The notes: generated by a model from the sequence alone, not told the origin. A DNA stretch of 64,000 nt from Eisenibacter elegans DSM 3317 (GCF_000430505.1 NZ_AUMD01000012.1:455547-519546); one strand, 5' to 3'. Shown: positions 53,573-62,024, numbered from the stretch's first letter. Numbers and translations: made by a program.

Positions 53573-53618
53573 CAAACCTTTACCGAAGTTTTTATATCTT
53601 TGGTAAAGGTTTTTGTTT
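53573..53618 (+). terminator. Terminator of the M1 peptidase gene with an embedded -7 box
   Basis: Stem AAACCTTTACC / GGTAAAGGTTT encloses a T-rich loop and is followed by TTTGTTTT, about 18 bases after the stop. The loop and stem contain TATCTTTG (53595-53602). Confidence 0.75.
53595..53602 (+). promoter_or_regulatory. -7 promoter element TATCTTTG upstream of the gamma carbonic anhydrase gene
   Basis: Lies inside the terminator hairpin of the preceding gene, 53 bases before the ATG at 53655. It is the likely promoter of the carbonic anhydrase gene, because the terminator would otherwise cut it off. Confidence 0.55.
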
Positions 53619-53654
53619 TGACAAACTAATACCAACGACCAAACTGTAACAAAT

Positions 53655-54173
53655 ATGCCACTTATCAAATCTGTAAGAGGATATACACCCACTTGGGGAG
53701 AGGATTGTTTTATCGCCGACAATGCCACCATTGTAGGGCAGGTAACTATGGGCAGCCGCTGTAGTGTCTGGTTCAATGCTGTAGTACGTGGCGATGTCAG
53801 TGCTATTACCATCGGGGATAATACCAATATCCAAGACGGCGCGGTGATACACGCCACCTATCAACGAAACGAAACCATCATCGGCAATAACGTCTCCATC
53901 GCACACAATGCGATTGTACACGGTTGTACTATCGAAGACAATGTGCTCATCGGAATGGGTGCCATCATTATGGACGGCGTGGTGGTCAAAAAAGGCTCTA
54001 TCATCGGCGCTGGCGCAATTGTACTCCAAAATACCATAGTCGAAGAAGGGAGCATCTGGGCGGGTAATCCGGCCAAATTTATCAAACAAACTCAAAACCT
54101 TGAAAGCGAAATCTTACGAATAGCCTCGGCATATCCAATGTATGCACAGTGGTTTAAGGAAGATAGAGAATGA
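53655..54173 (+). CDS. Gamma carbonic anhydrase family protein
   Basis: 172 residues forming a left-handed beta-helix: repeats DCFIADNATIVGQVTMGSRC, SVWFNAVVRGDVSAITIGDNTNIQDG, AVIHATYQRNETIIGNNVSIAHNAIVHGCTIEDNVLIGMGAIIMDG and SIIGAGAIVLQNTIVEEGSIWAGNPA. The metal ligands would be His in VIHATYQ and the two His in SIAHNAIVHGC. Such trimeric proteins hydrate CO2 or are catalytically silent. A family B fragment begins three bases after the stop. Confidence 0.92.
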   Translation: MPLIKSVRGYTPTWGEDCFIADNATIVGQVTMGSRCSVWFNAVVRGDVSAITIGDNTNIQDGAVIHATYQRNETIIGNNVSIAHNAIVHGCTIEDNVLIGMGAIIMDGVVVKKGSIIGAGAIVLQNTIVEEGSIWAGNPAKFIKQTQNLESEILRIASAYPMYAQWFKEDRE

Positions 54174-54175
54174 CA

Positions 54176-54206
54176 CACGCCACCGGATATTTTTGGAAAA
54201 GTAGCC
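54176..54206 (+). mobile_element. Family B MITE-like element, copy 3 (left end only)
   Basis: CACGCCACCGGATATTTTTG followed by GAAAAGTAGCC matches the left end of the complete family B copy and then stops in a short direct repeat of AAATCGTCCAT. It lies 3 bases after the carbonic anhydrase stop. Confidence 0.7.
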
Positions 54207-54252
54207 CAAATCGTCCATTGTCCATCCCAAATCGTCCATCCCAAATCAAAAT

Positions 54253-55341
54253 ATGCGCTCAAGCCTTACCACCCTCCCCGATGCAGCCACGATTTATTCT
54301 AAAGTGCAAAACACCTTAGAGGCTTCGCCCTCTGATTGGACAGCACTCTACACAACGCTTTGGGAACTGGGCGGAGCCGAGCCACTTTCGGAAACTGCTA
54401 CCGACGCACTGATTGCCTATTTAGGAGAGCAACCTCTGGTCTCGCGGGCGGCTTTCACACAAGCGCTGGCCTTGCACTTGCCCCAGTTGCTACAGCATTC
54501 TTTTGTCTATACACCGGCCTTTGACGAAGCGTCGGAAGCGCCCCTGTCTTTGGCCACACAGGTATTTTACTGTTATTGGACCTTGCTGTCGTATGCTAAC
54601 CCCTCCCCGCTAAATTGGCTGCCTACTGACGAGGATTTGTTAAACCGATTTGCGTATTTCTTACGCCTAGGGCAATACTATCGTTTACGCCTCGACCATC
54701 AATGCTTTGATGGGGCAGTGCTTCAGCAGGCGCATCTCAAAGGAGCCGATTTACAGTTTGCTTCTTTCCGCAAAGCAGTGCTGATAGATGCAGACCTACG
54801 CGGTGCCAACTTACAAGATACCAATTTTGCCGGTGCAAACCTCAGCGGCGCTTTGCTCAACAATGCCAATACCCGGCGTACTGATTTCCGTGCGGCTAGG
54901 CTATACAAGGCCGATATGCGCCACGTACACCTCAATACCGCACAGGTGGCCGGAGCAGACTTGAGTGGGGCGAACTTGTCACAGGCTTTTTTGTCAAATA
55001 TGAACTTGAGCGAAATGGACTTGCAAATGGCCAACCTCAATGAGGCGGATTTGAGCTTTACCATCCTCATGCGTGCTAACCTGAGCTGGGTTACCTGCCG
55101 AGAGGCCAAGATGCAAGGCGTGGTCTTGAGTGATGCCCAATTAACCAAGGCCGACCTCAGTGGCGCTGACCTCTACCAAGCACGCCTCGACAATACTGAC
55201 CTCTTTAAGGCTAATCTTGACCACGCCGACCTGCGCGAGGTCGATATGCGGGGCGCAAACCTACGCTATGCCAGCTTTCGTGAGGCCAAAATTAGCGATA
55301 CCCTTCGGGGATATGCCGCCTCACAAGAAGCCAGTTTTTAG
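54253..55341 (+). CDS. Pentapeptide repeat protein
   Basis: 362 residues. The N-terminal 170 residues are helical (PSDWTALYTTLWELGGAEPL, LATQVFYCYWTLLSYANPSP). From about residue 160 there is a run of pentapeptide repeats A(D/N)LXX, with GADLQFASFRKAVLIDADLRG, GANLQDTNFAGANLSGALLNN, GADLSGANLSQAFLSNMNL, KADLSGADLYQARL and HADLREVDMRGANLRYASF. These form a right-handed quadrilateral beta helix. The role is unknown; some such proteins mimic DNA. The stop abuts a family B copy at 55342. Confidence 0.9.
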   Translation: MRSSLTTLPDAATIYSKVQNTLEASPSDWTALYTTLWELGGAEPLSETATDALIAYLGEQPLVSRAAFTQALALHLPQLLQHSFVYTPAFDEASEAPLSLATQVFYCYWTLLSYANPSPLNWLPTDEDLLNRFAYFLRLGQYYRLRLDHQCFDGAVLQQAHLKGADLQFASFRKAVLIDADLRGANLQDTNFAGANLSGALLNNANTRRTDFRAARLYKADMRHVHLNTAQVAGADLSGANLSQAFLSNMNLSEMDLQMANLNEADLSFTILMRANLSWVTCREAKMQGVVLSDAQLTKADLSGADLYQARLDNTDLFKANLDHADLREVDMRGANLRYASFREAKISDTLRGYAASQEASF

Positions 55342-55553
55342 CACCGCCACCGGACATTTTTGGAAAAGTAGCGCGGAGCTCTACCTCTGAGACAAGCTGA
55401 GGCCTCATTTTGGGGTAAAATGAGGCTTAACCCACAGTTTTATACTCAACCAAAATCGGGGAATGTGTGTGCTGAGAATCCTTGAGAATCAAGTAAATCA
55501 AACCTTGTGAATCTTGGCATCCCTATGGGATTTGAAAAATGTCCAGTGGCGTG
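55342..55553 (+). mobile_element. Family B MITE-like element, copy 4, interrupted by a family A copy
   Basis: The left part (CACCGCCACCGGACATTTTT, GAGACAAGCTGAGGCCTCAT, CCCACAGTTT) and the right part (GGGATTTGAAAAATGTCCAG, TGGCGTG) are the two halves of family B. They are separated by the family A copy at 55439-55521, which shows that A inserted after B. Confidence 0.82.
55439..55521 (+). repeat. Family A interspersed repeat, copy 10 (nested in family B)
   Basis: Reads TTTATACTCAACCAAAATCG, GGGAATGTGTGTGCTGAGAA, TCCTTGAGAATCAAGTAAAT, CAAACCTTGTGAATCTTGGC, AT. It lies between CCCACAG and the GGGATTTG right part of family B. Confidence 0.82.
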
Positions 55554-55921
55554 TAATACCATTCAATCGAAGCCAAAAGTTCAGATTTAGCAATTACTTT
55601 CACACGAAGTCGTGCCATCCACCTGACGCAAAACCCGCTGTTATGTGCTGGTGTTCTTGTCATATCACAGGCCTCAGAAAAACATTTTTTCGCCTGCTGT
55701 CAAATAATTGTTTTGATGCTTGCACATAACACCTCTCTTTGCACCCTTAGTGGTTGACTATGTGTCAAGAGCTGATGACCAAAATAAACACAACCACAAC
55801 GAAAGCCCAAAATGTCCACTGGTCTGGGCAAATACATTAACACTACCGAACTTATCAAGGGGGATATCGTGTTTATATGGCTAAACGACGCATCACCGTC
55901 CCCTAGGAACAAGTAATATTT

Positions 55922-56416
55922 ATGACCAACATACGGACTTCGATAGGGCTGGTAGCCCTCTTTTTGTTATTGAGTGCTTGTGACTCGGGCAAGCTCGACA
56001 AAGGAAGTAACGCCCCTGATTTTAAACTCAAGGATGTAGCCCAGGCTACCCACCAGCTATCCGAATACAAAGGCAAGGTAGTATGGGTACACTTCTGGAC
56101 AGACTGGTGCAAGTCTTGCCGGGCGGAGTTTCCCAAAATTGAGGCCACATATAGCAGCCTGAAAAACAAGGCCAACTTTGAGCTTTTGGCCATCAATGTA
56201 GGGCAGCCTGCGACGACTTCTGCCCAATTTCAAAAAGATTTCTCGGCTTCGTTTCCAATGCTTGTCGATGAACAAGGAATTATGAAAGACCTCTATCAGG
56301 TAGAGGCGTATCCTACTAATTATTTTATTTCTCCCGATGGAAAGGTAATCCGGCGTATTATTGGTTGGCTGACCCAAAACCAAGTGGAGGTGATTTTGGC
56401 AGCATACGAACAATAA
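55922..56416 (+). CDS. TlpA/ResA-like thioredoxin lipoprotein
   Basis: 164 residues beginning MTNIRTSIGLVALFLLLSAC, a lipobox (Cys20), then a thioredoxin fold with VWVHFWTDWCKSCRAEFPKIE, active site WCKSC. The TlpA pattern (FELLAINVGQPATTSAQFQKD, PMLVDEQGIMKDLYQVEAYPTNYFISPDGKVI with cis-Pro after YPT) follows. It would reduce periplasmic disulfides, for example in cytochrome c maturation. It may be cotranscribed with the small gene starting at 56430. Confidence 0.9.
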   Translation: MTNIRTSIGLVALFLLLSACDSGKLDKGSNAPDFKLKDVAQATHQLSEYKGKVVWVHFWTDWCKSCRAEFPKIEATYSSLKNKANFELLAINVGQPATTSAQFQKDFSASFPMLVDEQGIMKDLYQVEAYPTNYFISPDGKVIRRIIGWLTQNQVEVILAAYEQ

Positions 56417-56429
56417 CCGGAGTGGCGTG

Positions 56430-56747
56430 ATGATGCATTTGCAAACAGCATATCGCTGGCTAACCCTCTGGCTGCTCCTAGCAGGGGCTTGGTTGGCGTT
56501 GGTGGGTATGGCACAATATCGCCAAAACCATTACCAACATCAAAGAATGGAAAGGGCTGAAATAGCTAAATCATTGATTTTGAGTGATATGTGCCTCACC
56601 ACAGAGTCGCGTCATACCCGACACCCCAACACACCAGAGTTAGTAGCTCCTTTTCAGGATTTCCCGGGGTATCACGAACATTTCCCTTCCTCCTCGTTTT
56701 TTAGCCCACGTGTTGTACCTAGTCTGAGAACAAAAAATGAGCTGTAG
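56430..56747 (+). CDS. Small membrane-anchored protein of unknown function
   Basis: 105 residues. One membrane segment (LTLWLLLAGAWLALVGMAQY) is followed by a hydrophilic basic and aromatic part with SRHTRHPNTPELV. There is no family match. The start could be GTG at 56427 or either of two adjacent ATG codons at 56430 and 56433. It follows the TlpA-like gene by 13 bases and could be cotranscribed with it. Confidence 0.5.
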   Translation: MMHLQTAYRWLTLWLLLAGAWLALVGMAQYRQNHYQHQRMERAEIAKSLILSDMCLTTESRHTRHPNTPELVAPFQDFPGYHEHFPSSSFFSPRVVPSLRTKNEL

Positions 56748-56852
56748 TAAGTACCAATGCAAAAACAGCTCAGGTTCTGTTTATTGTGTAATCTATTGAA
56801 AATCAACTAAACAAAACAACTAAAAACTAAGCACTAAAAACTAAAAACTAAA

Positions 56853-56901
56853 TTTAGCCCACAGTTTTAGCGGTAAGACTTGAAAAATGTCCATTGGCGT
56901 G
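56853..56901 (+). mobile_element. Family B MITE-like element, copy 5 (right end only)
   Basis: TTTAGCCCACAGTTTTAGCG then ACTTGAAAAATGTCCATTGG and CGTG match the right half of family B; the left half is missing. Upstream lies a tandem AACTAAAA-type stretch at 56818-56852. Confidence 0.7.
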
Positions 56902-56925
56902 AATCTGGGTATAAAAACCGAAAAA

Positions 56926-56956
56926 GCCACTCCAAATATTTGGGGTGGCTTCAGTT
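56926..56956 (-). terminator. Terminator of bioB
   Basis: On the minus strand GCCACCCCAAA / TTTGGAGTGGC forms a nearly perfect stem followed by TTTTTCGGTTTTT. It lies about 25 bases beyond the bioB stop. Confidence 0.85.
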
Positions 56957-56979
56957 TTTGAGCGCAGTATCTCCAATGT

Positions 56980-57951
56980 TTATGCGGTAGCACTTTCTCC
57001 TTTGAACGATGGGCGCGGAGTCAGGTTGAGCATACTGAACAGCTGTTGGTCGGCGTTTTGCTCTGGATTGGGCGTGGTCAGTAGTTTATCACCGGCAAAG
57101 ATGGAGTTTGCACCAGCTAGGAAGCAAAGCGCTTGCTCTTCCGTGCTCATTTCTAGCCTTCCGGCAGAAAGGCGTACCATCGCCTGAGGCATTGTAATGC
57201 GCGCTGTGGCAATCATTCGTACCATTTCCCAAACCGATACCCGTTCTTGGTTTTCGAGAGGCGTTCCTTCGATACTTACCAAAGCATTGACGGGCACAGA
57301 CTCGGGGTGCTCAGGCAGGGTAGCCAAGGTATGGAGCATCGAGATGCGGTCTTCGTCAGTTTCGCCAAGACCGATAATGCCTCCACAACATACAGAAATA
57401 CCTGATTTGCGGACGTTTTCGATGGTCTTTAGGCGGTCGTCGAAAGTCCGGGTTGTGATTACATCCCCATAGTGCGACTCGCTAGTGTCGAGGTTGTGGT
57501 TGTAGGCAAACAAACCGGCTTCTTTGAGTTTTTGGGCTTGCTCGGCGGTAAGCATTCCGAGCGTGCAGCAGACTTCCATTCCGAGTGCGTTTACACCCTT
57601 GACCATCTCCAACACGCGGTCAAAGTCGCGGTTGTCGCGTACTTCGCGCCAAGCAGCGCCCATACAAAAACGGGTACTGCCAGATTCTTTGGCCTCTTGG
57701 GCTTTTTGGAGTACCTCAGGCACCGAGAGGAGCTTGTGTACATTTACTCCGGTTTGGTAGCGGGCTGCTTGTGAGCAGTAGGCACAGTCTTCTGGGCAAC
57801 CTCCTGTTTTGATAGAAAGCAGGGTACATACCTGCACTTCCTGCGGGTTATGGTATTGGCGGTGTACGGTAGCCGCTTGGTAGATAAGGTCTAACACAGG
57901 GCTGTGGTATAGGTTTTCTATTTCGGCTTGGGTCCAGTCGTTACGTATCAT
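56980..57951 (-). CDS. bioB: Biotin synthase
   Basis: 323 residues. The radical SAM motif is [21 protein letters not shown] (CxxxCxxC, shown as part), followed by [56 protein letters not shown] and the second Fe-S region with [36 protein letters not shown], which in the family holds Cys/Arg ligands of the [2Fe-2S] cluster. It inserts sulfur into dethiobiotin. No other bio gene lies in the window. Confidence 0.95.
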   Translation of the reverse strand: MIRNDWTQAEIENLYHSPVLDLIYQAATVHRQYHNPQEVQVCTLLSIKTGGCPEDCAYCSQAARYQTGVNVHKLLSVPEVLQKAQEAKESGSTRFCMGAAWREVRDNRDFDRVLEMVKGVNALGMEVCCTLGMLTAEQAQKLKEAGLFAYNHNLDTSESHYGDVITTRTFDDRLKTIENVRKSGISVCCGGIIGLGETDEDRISMLHTLATLPEHPESVPVNALVSIEGTPLENQERVSVWEMVRMIATARITMPQAMVRLSAGRLEMSTEEQALCFLAGANSIFAGDKLLTTPNPEQNADQQLFSMLNLTPRPSFKGESATA

Positions 57952-58031
57952 AAGGTGATGTTCTGGGGGTAATGAAATATGGGCATTCGTGTGGCGGAGC
58001 TACTTCAATCAACTGCAAAGTAGGGGTGATT

Positions 58032-59807
58032 TTAGCGAATCTCCAAATAAAAGGGCATACGAGCCTGTATGGGTTCTGTTTTTTTGAGTTGCTCTAGGAG
58101 CAGGAAGTAATATTGGGCCTCTTTCAGGTCAGCGGGTAGGGTAGGGGTTTTGGCCATTTGCCCCATCAGCCCTTGGTTGCGGAGGCGCTCGAAGAAGTCG
58201 GGTTGGTCGGGGTAATAACGCACACGGTAGGTGTTGGCTTCTAGCTTGGCCTCTTGGGCAGCTAGGGCGATGGCATCATCAAGCGTACCCAACTCATCTA
58301 CTAAGTTAAGTTCCTTGGCCTGAAGCCCTGTCCATACGCGCCCTCCGGCTACTTTTTGGAGCTCTTCTACAGACATTTTGCGCCCTTGGGCAGCTTTAGA
58401 GGTAAAGGTTTGATAGGTCTGCTCTACAGAGTTTTGGATAATCTGTCGCTCTGCCGGGCTGAGTTGACGCAAGGGGTTGCCGAGGTCGGCATAGGGACCT
58501 GTATTGACCCGGTCGGTCGTAATGCCCAGCTTGTCTTCGAGAAAGCTTTCGAGCGTAAACGACACGCCAAAGACCCCGATAGAGCCAGTGAGGGTAGTGG
58601 GCTGGGCTACAATCTTGGTACAGGCCATCGCCATATAATATCCGCCAGAGGCCGCAGCATCACTCATAGAAGCGATGACGGGCTTTTCTTGGGCAGCAAG
58701 ATTGATTTCGCGCCACATTACATCAGAGGCCAAGGCCGAGCCTCCCGGGGAGTTGATACGCAAGACGATGGCTTTACAGTTTTCGTCTTTGCGGAGCTTG
58801 CGCAAAGTTCGGACAATGGTTTCGGAGCCGATGGTTTGGTTTTCGTTGCTTTTGCCTCCCACAATATCGCCACTGGCAAACACCACAGCGATACGGTCTT
58901 TGCCACTGATTTTGGGTGCGTTGTTGTTTTCTACCTTCAGGTAGTCTTCGTAGGTAAGCCAAGGCAGTTCTTTTTTCTCGTCTTCAATTTTGAGTAATTG
59001 GCGCAATAGCGGCTCTACTTCGTCTTGATAGGCCAACTGGGTAACGAGCTTGTGTTTGAGAGCGTCTTCGGGGTTGCGGATGGCCATCGAGTCAGCTAGT
59101 TGTCTGAGGGTCTCCACCCCGATATTGCGCGATTGCCCTACCACCTCCAGATAATGCCCATAGATAGACTCCAACAAGGCAGACGTTTGTAGGCGGTTTT
59201 CGTCACTCATTTTGCGAAGCATAAAAGGCTCTACAGCGCTTTTGAACTCGCCAACGCGGAAGACCTCGGGCTGGATGCCAAGTTTTTCCAAACTACCTTT
59301 GAAAAAAGTCTGCTCTGCCGAAAGCCCTCGGAAATCAAAACCTCCTTCGGGGGTCAGCAGGATGTGGTCTGCTACAGAGGCAAGATAATAGGCTTTTTGA
59401 CCATAAAATTCCCCATAAGTTACGATGTGCTTGCCGGCTGCCTTAAAGTCGAGCAGGGCAAGACGCAGCTCCGAAAAAGAAGCAAACCCACCTTGTAGGT
59501 CAGAGACCTTGAGGTAAATGATTTTTATCTTGGGGTCTTGCGCAGCTTGGCGTATTTTTTTACAAAGCTCCAGCAGGCCGATGCCGCTTCCTTGTGGGCC
59601 GGTCAACAGGGCTGTGATGTTGTCGTCGTTGTCGCGCTCAATAAGCGCACGTTTGAGCTCTATCTTGAGTATGCTGTTGTCTTTGACCGTTACTTTCTTT
59701 TCTGAAAGAGCCCATTGGGCAATACCCAAAAATAGCAGGCTACCAATAGTAATCAAAAAAGCGATAGCTGCCATAAGCGCGAAGGTCAGTCGTAGGAATT
59801 TTAACAT
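58032..59807 (-). CDS. sppA: Signal peptide peptidase SppA, 67K type
   Basis: 591 residues, with an N-terminal membrane anchor (LTFALMAAIAFLITIGSLLFLGI). Two tandem crotonase-like halves are present: the first with YGEFYGQKAYYLASVADHIL and VGEFKSAVEPFMLRKMSDEN (catalytic Lys), the second with RINSPGGSALASDVMWREI, MSDAAASGGYYMAMACTKIV (catalytic Ser) and TTLTGSIGVFG. It degrades signal peptides in the membrane. The ATG is followed by LKFLRLTF. It is 80 bases from bioB on the same strand. Confidence 0.94.
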   Translation of the reverse strand: MLKFLRLTFALMAAIAFLITIGSLLFLGIAQWALSEKKVTVKDNSILKIELKRALIERDNDDNITALLTGPQGSGIGLLELCKKIRQAAQDPKIKIIYLKVSDLQGGFASFSELRLALLDFKAAGKHIVTYGEFYGQKAYYLASVADHILLTPEGGFDFRGLSAEQTFFKGSLEKLGIQPEVFRVGEFKSAVEPFMLRKMSDENRLQTSALLESIYGHYLEVVGQSRNIGVETLRQLADSMAIRNPEDALKHKLVTQLAYQDEVEPLLRQLLKIEDEKKELPWLTYEDYLKVENNNAPKISGKDRIAVVFASGDIVGGKSNENQTIGSETIVRTLRKLRKDENCKAIVLRINSPGGSALASDVMWREINLAAQEKPVIASMSDAAASGGYYMAMACTKIVAQPTTLTGSIGVFGVSFTLESFLEDKLGITTDRVNTGPYADLGNPLRQLSPAERQIIQNSVEQTYQTFTSKAAQGRKMSVEELQKVAGGRVWTGLQAKELNLVDELGTLDDAIALAAQEAKLEANTYRVRYYPDQPDFFERLRNQGLMGQMAKTPTLPADLKEAQYYFLLLEQLKKTEPIQARMPFYLEIR

Positions 59808-59948
59808 CGAATGTATAGTGTTTGGAATGGTGGAATGACAAGTTACGAGTTTGTATTTTATTGTGGCAGCGTGATGGGCGAGTCCTCGAGGCTATTGAGC
59901 TTGAGACTCTCCACTAAAACCAGCGAAGTATCAGCATTGTTACCGATT

Positions 59949-60044
59949 GTACTCAATCGAAATTCGTTTGGGAAATACATGCGCTGAAAATCTGTGAGCA
60001 TCAAATCCAATGAATCCTCAAATCAAACAAATCTTGGCGTAAAT
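59949..60044 (+). repeat. Family A interspersed repeat, copy 11
   Basis: Reads TGTACTCAATCGAAATTCGT, TTGGGAAATACATGCGCTGA, AAATCTGTGAGCATCAAATC, then TGAATCCTCAAATCAAACAA and ATCTTGGCGTAAA. Confidence 0.75.
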
Positions 60045-60058
60045 TTATGCTTGGATAC

Positions 60059-60088
60059 TTTGTAGCCCGTACTTGCGCCGTATCTTTG
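60059..60088 (+). promoter_or_regulatory. Promoter of folK (TTTG-N18-TATCTTTG)
   Basis: TTTG at 60059-60062, 18 bases, then TATCTTTG at 60081-60088. It lies inside the longer open frame upstream of the folK ATG and therefore supports the start at 60121. Confidence 0.75.
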
Positions 60089-60120
60089 CCTTTACAAGTA
60101 TACAAAAATATCTAAAAACT

Positions 60121-60639
60121 ATGGCGCAAACCTATCTTTTGTTGGGGACAAACTTGGGCAACCGTGCCGATAATCTTGCTCAAGCCTGTGACTGGATTGG
60201 GCAGCGGTTGGGCAAGATTGTGGTGCAGTCATCGATATATGAAACTATGCCTTGGGGTAAGACCGACCAGCCGGAGTTTTACAACCAAGTGCTTGGCGTA
60301 GAGACTCATCTCGCCCCCGAAGCGCTACTGGTGGCAGCCTTAGAGATAGAGGCCTTGATGGGCAGGCTGCGACAAGAGCACTGGGGCGAGCGTGTGATTG
60401 ATATTGATGTGTTGTATTATGATGATTTGGTTTGGGAATCGGCCCAACTATCAGTACCCCATCCGGCTATTGCGGCTAGGCGCTTTACGCTTATCCCCTT
60501 GGTCGAAATTGCCCCCGAATACATCCACCCTGTGCTGGGGCAAAGCAACCAAGCCTTGTTGGAACGCTGCCTTGACCCTTTGGGGGTTCAGAAATTAGCT
60601 TCGTTGGTATGTTCCACGCCGGAGCAGCGACTGCTTTAG
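60121..60639 (+). CDS. folK: 2-amino-4-hydroxy-6-hydroxymethyldihydropteridine diphosphokinase
   Basis: 172 residues. The HPPK pattern is TYLLLGTNLGNRADNLAQA, SSIYETMPWGKTDQPEFYNQVLGVET, IEALMGRLRQEHWGERVIDIDVLYYDDLV (with the HPPK DIDVLYY motif) and LSVPHPAIAARRFTLIPLVEIAPE. It transfers pyrophosphate to the pterin in folate synthesis. The ATG at 60121 is fixed by the promoter at 60059-60088. Its 3' end overlaps the convergent ppx/gppA-like gene by 45 bases. Confidence 0.95.
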   Translation: MAQTYLLLGTNLGNRADNLAQACDWIGQRLGKIVVQSSIYETMPWGKTDQPEFYNQVLGVETHLAPEALLVAALEIEALMGRLRQEHWGERVIDIDVLYYDDLVWESAQLSVPHPAIAARRFTLIPLVEIAPEYIHPVLGQSNQALLERCLDPLGVQKLASLVCSTPEQRLL

Positions 60640-61560
60640 CCCCTGTTGGAGAGTATAGGTAGATACTTCTACCACAGGCAATCCAAACCTTAGGCGCACC
60701 CACTGCATCAAAGCCGTAGCCGGAACCATCATCTGCGCCCTGAATCCTGCCAAACCGGGAAGCGCTTGGCGCACTGATTCTTCACTAAAAATCAGGTCTT
60801 CGTAGACCGCTTCAAAACCTGCAGCATCGACCACAAAATGGGTTTGGTTTTCGGGAAACCGGAAGGTGGCTGCTTGGCGCTGGCGGCACTCGTGCATCAG
60901 CACCAAGGTCTCGAAAGCACCGGCAGCGCCTATAAAACGCTGTGGAGCCTGCTCGGCACAGGCTTGGTATAAGTCTGGGAGCTGCGCATCGAGCCAAGCC
61001 CATAGTTGGGCCAAGGCCTCTGGCAGGAGTGTTGTTCCGGGCATAAATTTGTCTAACATACGCTGCGCGCCGATTTCAAAGCTGCCCTGCCAGTAGGTTT
61101 GAGAGGCATCACACAAGATAAACTCGATACTTCCACCTCCGATGTCACAGATGAGGGCAGGGCGCTCATCCATTGGGACGGCCTGTTGTACGCCGGCGGC
61201 AATTAGTGCGGCCTCTTCTTGGCCATCGATGATTTGAATCTCAATGCCCGATTGCTGCCGGATGGCCTCACACACGGCAGTGGCGTTGTCGGCTGCCCTG
61301 AACGCACTCGTGGCGACGGCCTGTACGGACGTGGCTGGCACGCGATATTGCGCCAAATCTTGAGAAAACAATGCAAAGGCAGCCAATATACGCTCCTGTG
61401 CTGCGGGGGCAATCTGTCCGCGACTGATGCCGCCTTCTCCCATCTTGACAGGATGGGAGCGCCGGTGTATATCGCGCCCGGAGGCATCAAAGATAAGCAG
61501 ATGGAAGGTGTTTGTCCCCAAATCCATCAAGGCAAGTAAGGGTGTGGAACTATCTGACAT
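60595..61560 (-). CDS. Ppx/GppA phosphatase family protein
   Basis: 321 residues. The actin-like ATPase fold includes LALMDLGTNTFHLLIF, the second phosphate loop CDIGGGSIEFILCD, and FEIGAQRMLDKFMPGTTLL. It is an exopolyphosphatase or pppGpp phosphatase without the HD-like C-terminal domain found in longer members. It overlaps folK by 45 bases in convergent orientation. Confidence 0.9.
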   Translation of the reverse strand: MSDSSTPLLALMDLGTNTFHLLIFDASGRDIHRRSHPVKMGEGGISRGQIAPAAQERILAAFALFSQDLAQYRVPATSVQAVATSAFRAADNATAVCEAIRQQSGIEIQIIDGQEEAALIAAGVQQAVPMDERPALICDIGGGSIEFILCDASQTYWQGSFEIGAQRMLDKFMPGTTLLPEALAQLWAWLDAQLPDLYQACAEQAPQRFIGAAGAFETLVLMHECRQRQAATFRFPENQTHFVVDAAGFEAVYEDLIFSEESVRQALPGLAGFRAQMMVPATALMQWVRLRFGLPVVEVSTYTLQQGLKQSLLRRGTYQRS

Positions 61561-61682
61561 GAGACCAAGGTTTTATAAAAATGCACTGACCATATTGCAA
61601 ACATACTCAATAGGCCGGGAGTTTCGCTCTAGGCTGTTGTGATAGGCAGACATCATTTTCCACTCTTTAGCAATCATCCCCT

Positions 61683-61961
61683 ATGAACGAGAAGACCAAA
61701 GCCTTTTATGCTTCACTCCACGAAAAGCTCTCCAATGAGCACTTCCCATTACTGTATATGTTCAAATTTATCACCCCTTCAAACCACGACAAAATCGCGT
61801 TGTTGACCAATGTGTTTGATGAAAATGCCGAAATCACACTCAACCAGTCCAAAAAGGGCAACTATACCAGTATCAGCGCCCGGACGGTCATGCTCTCTCC
61901 CGAGGAGATTATCCGCATTTATCAAAAGGCTGCCGAAGTAGAAGGGGTCATCTTGCTCTAA
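61683..61961 (+). CDS. DUF493 family protein
   Basis: 92 residues resembling the YbeD/DUF493 fold, an ACT-like small domain: PLLYMFKFITPSNHDKIALLTNVFDENAEITLNQSKKGNYTSISARTVMLSPEEIIRIYQKAAEVEGVILL contains the expected strand-helix pattern and the conserved central strand YTSISART. The function is unknown. It is a single gene between convergent and divergent neighbours. Confidence 0.75.
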   Translation: MNEKTKAFYASLHEKLSNEHFPLLYMFKFITPSNHDKIALLTNVFDENAEITLNQSKKGNYTSISARTVMLSPEEIIRIYQKAAEVEGVILL

Positions 61962-62024
61962 ACAGTCAGATAACCCAAGCCTTGGTTTTTACGTTGGAAT
62001 AGCAAACCAACTTCAAAAAGACCT

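Larger units (their letters stand above)
55342..55921. other. 580-base gap of repeat debris before the TlpA gene
   Basis: It holds family B copy 4 with the nested family A copy (55342-55553). From 55640 to 55730 there is an inverted pair GTTATGTGC / GCACATAAC with a 73-base interior. A 34-codon open frame at 55812-55916 has no recognised content. No gene is supported before 55922. Confidence 0.6.

Noticed and set aside
55640..55730. Integron attC site
   Set aside because: The inverted pair has GTT on the outside left and AAC on the right, opposite to the attC core arrangement, and no integrase or cassette array is present.
55812..55916. A 34-codon open frame starting MSTGLGKYIN in the gap before the TlpA gene
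   Set aside because: Short, without a recognised domain or promoter, and within repeat debris; chance is likely.
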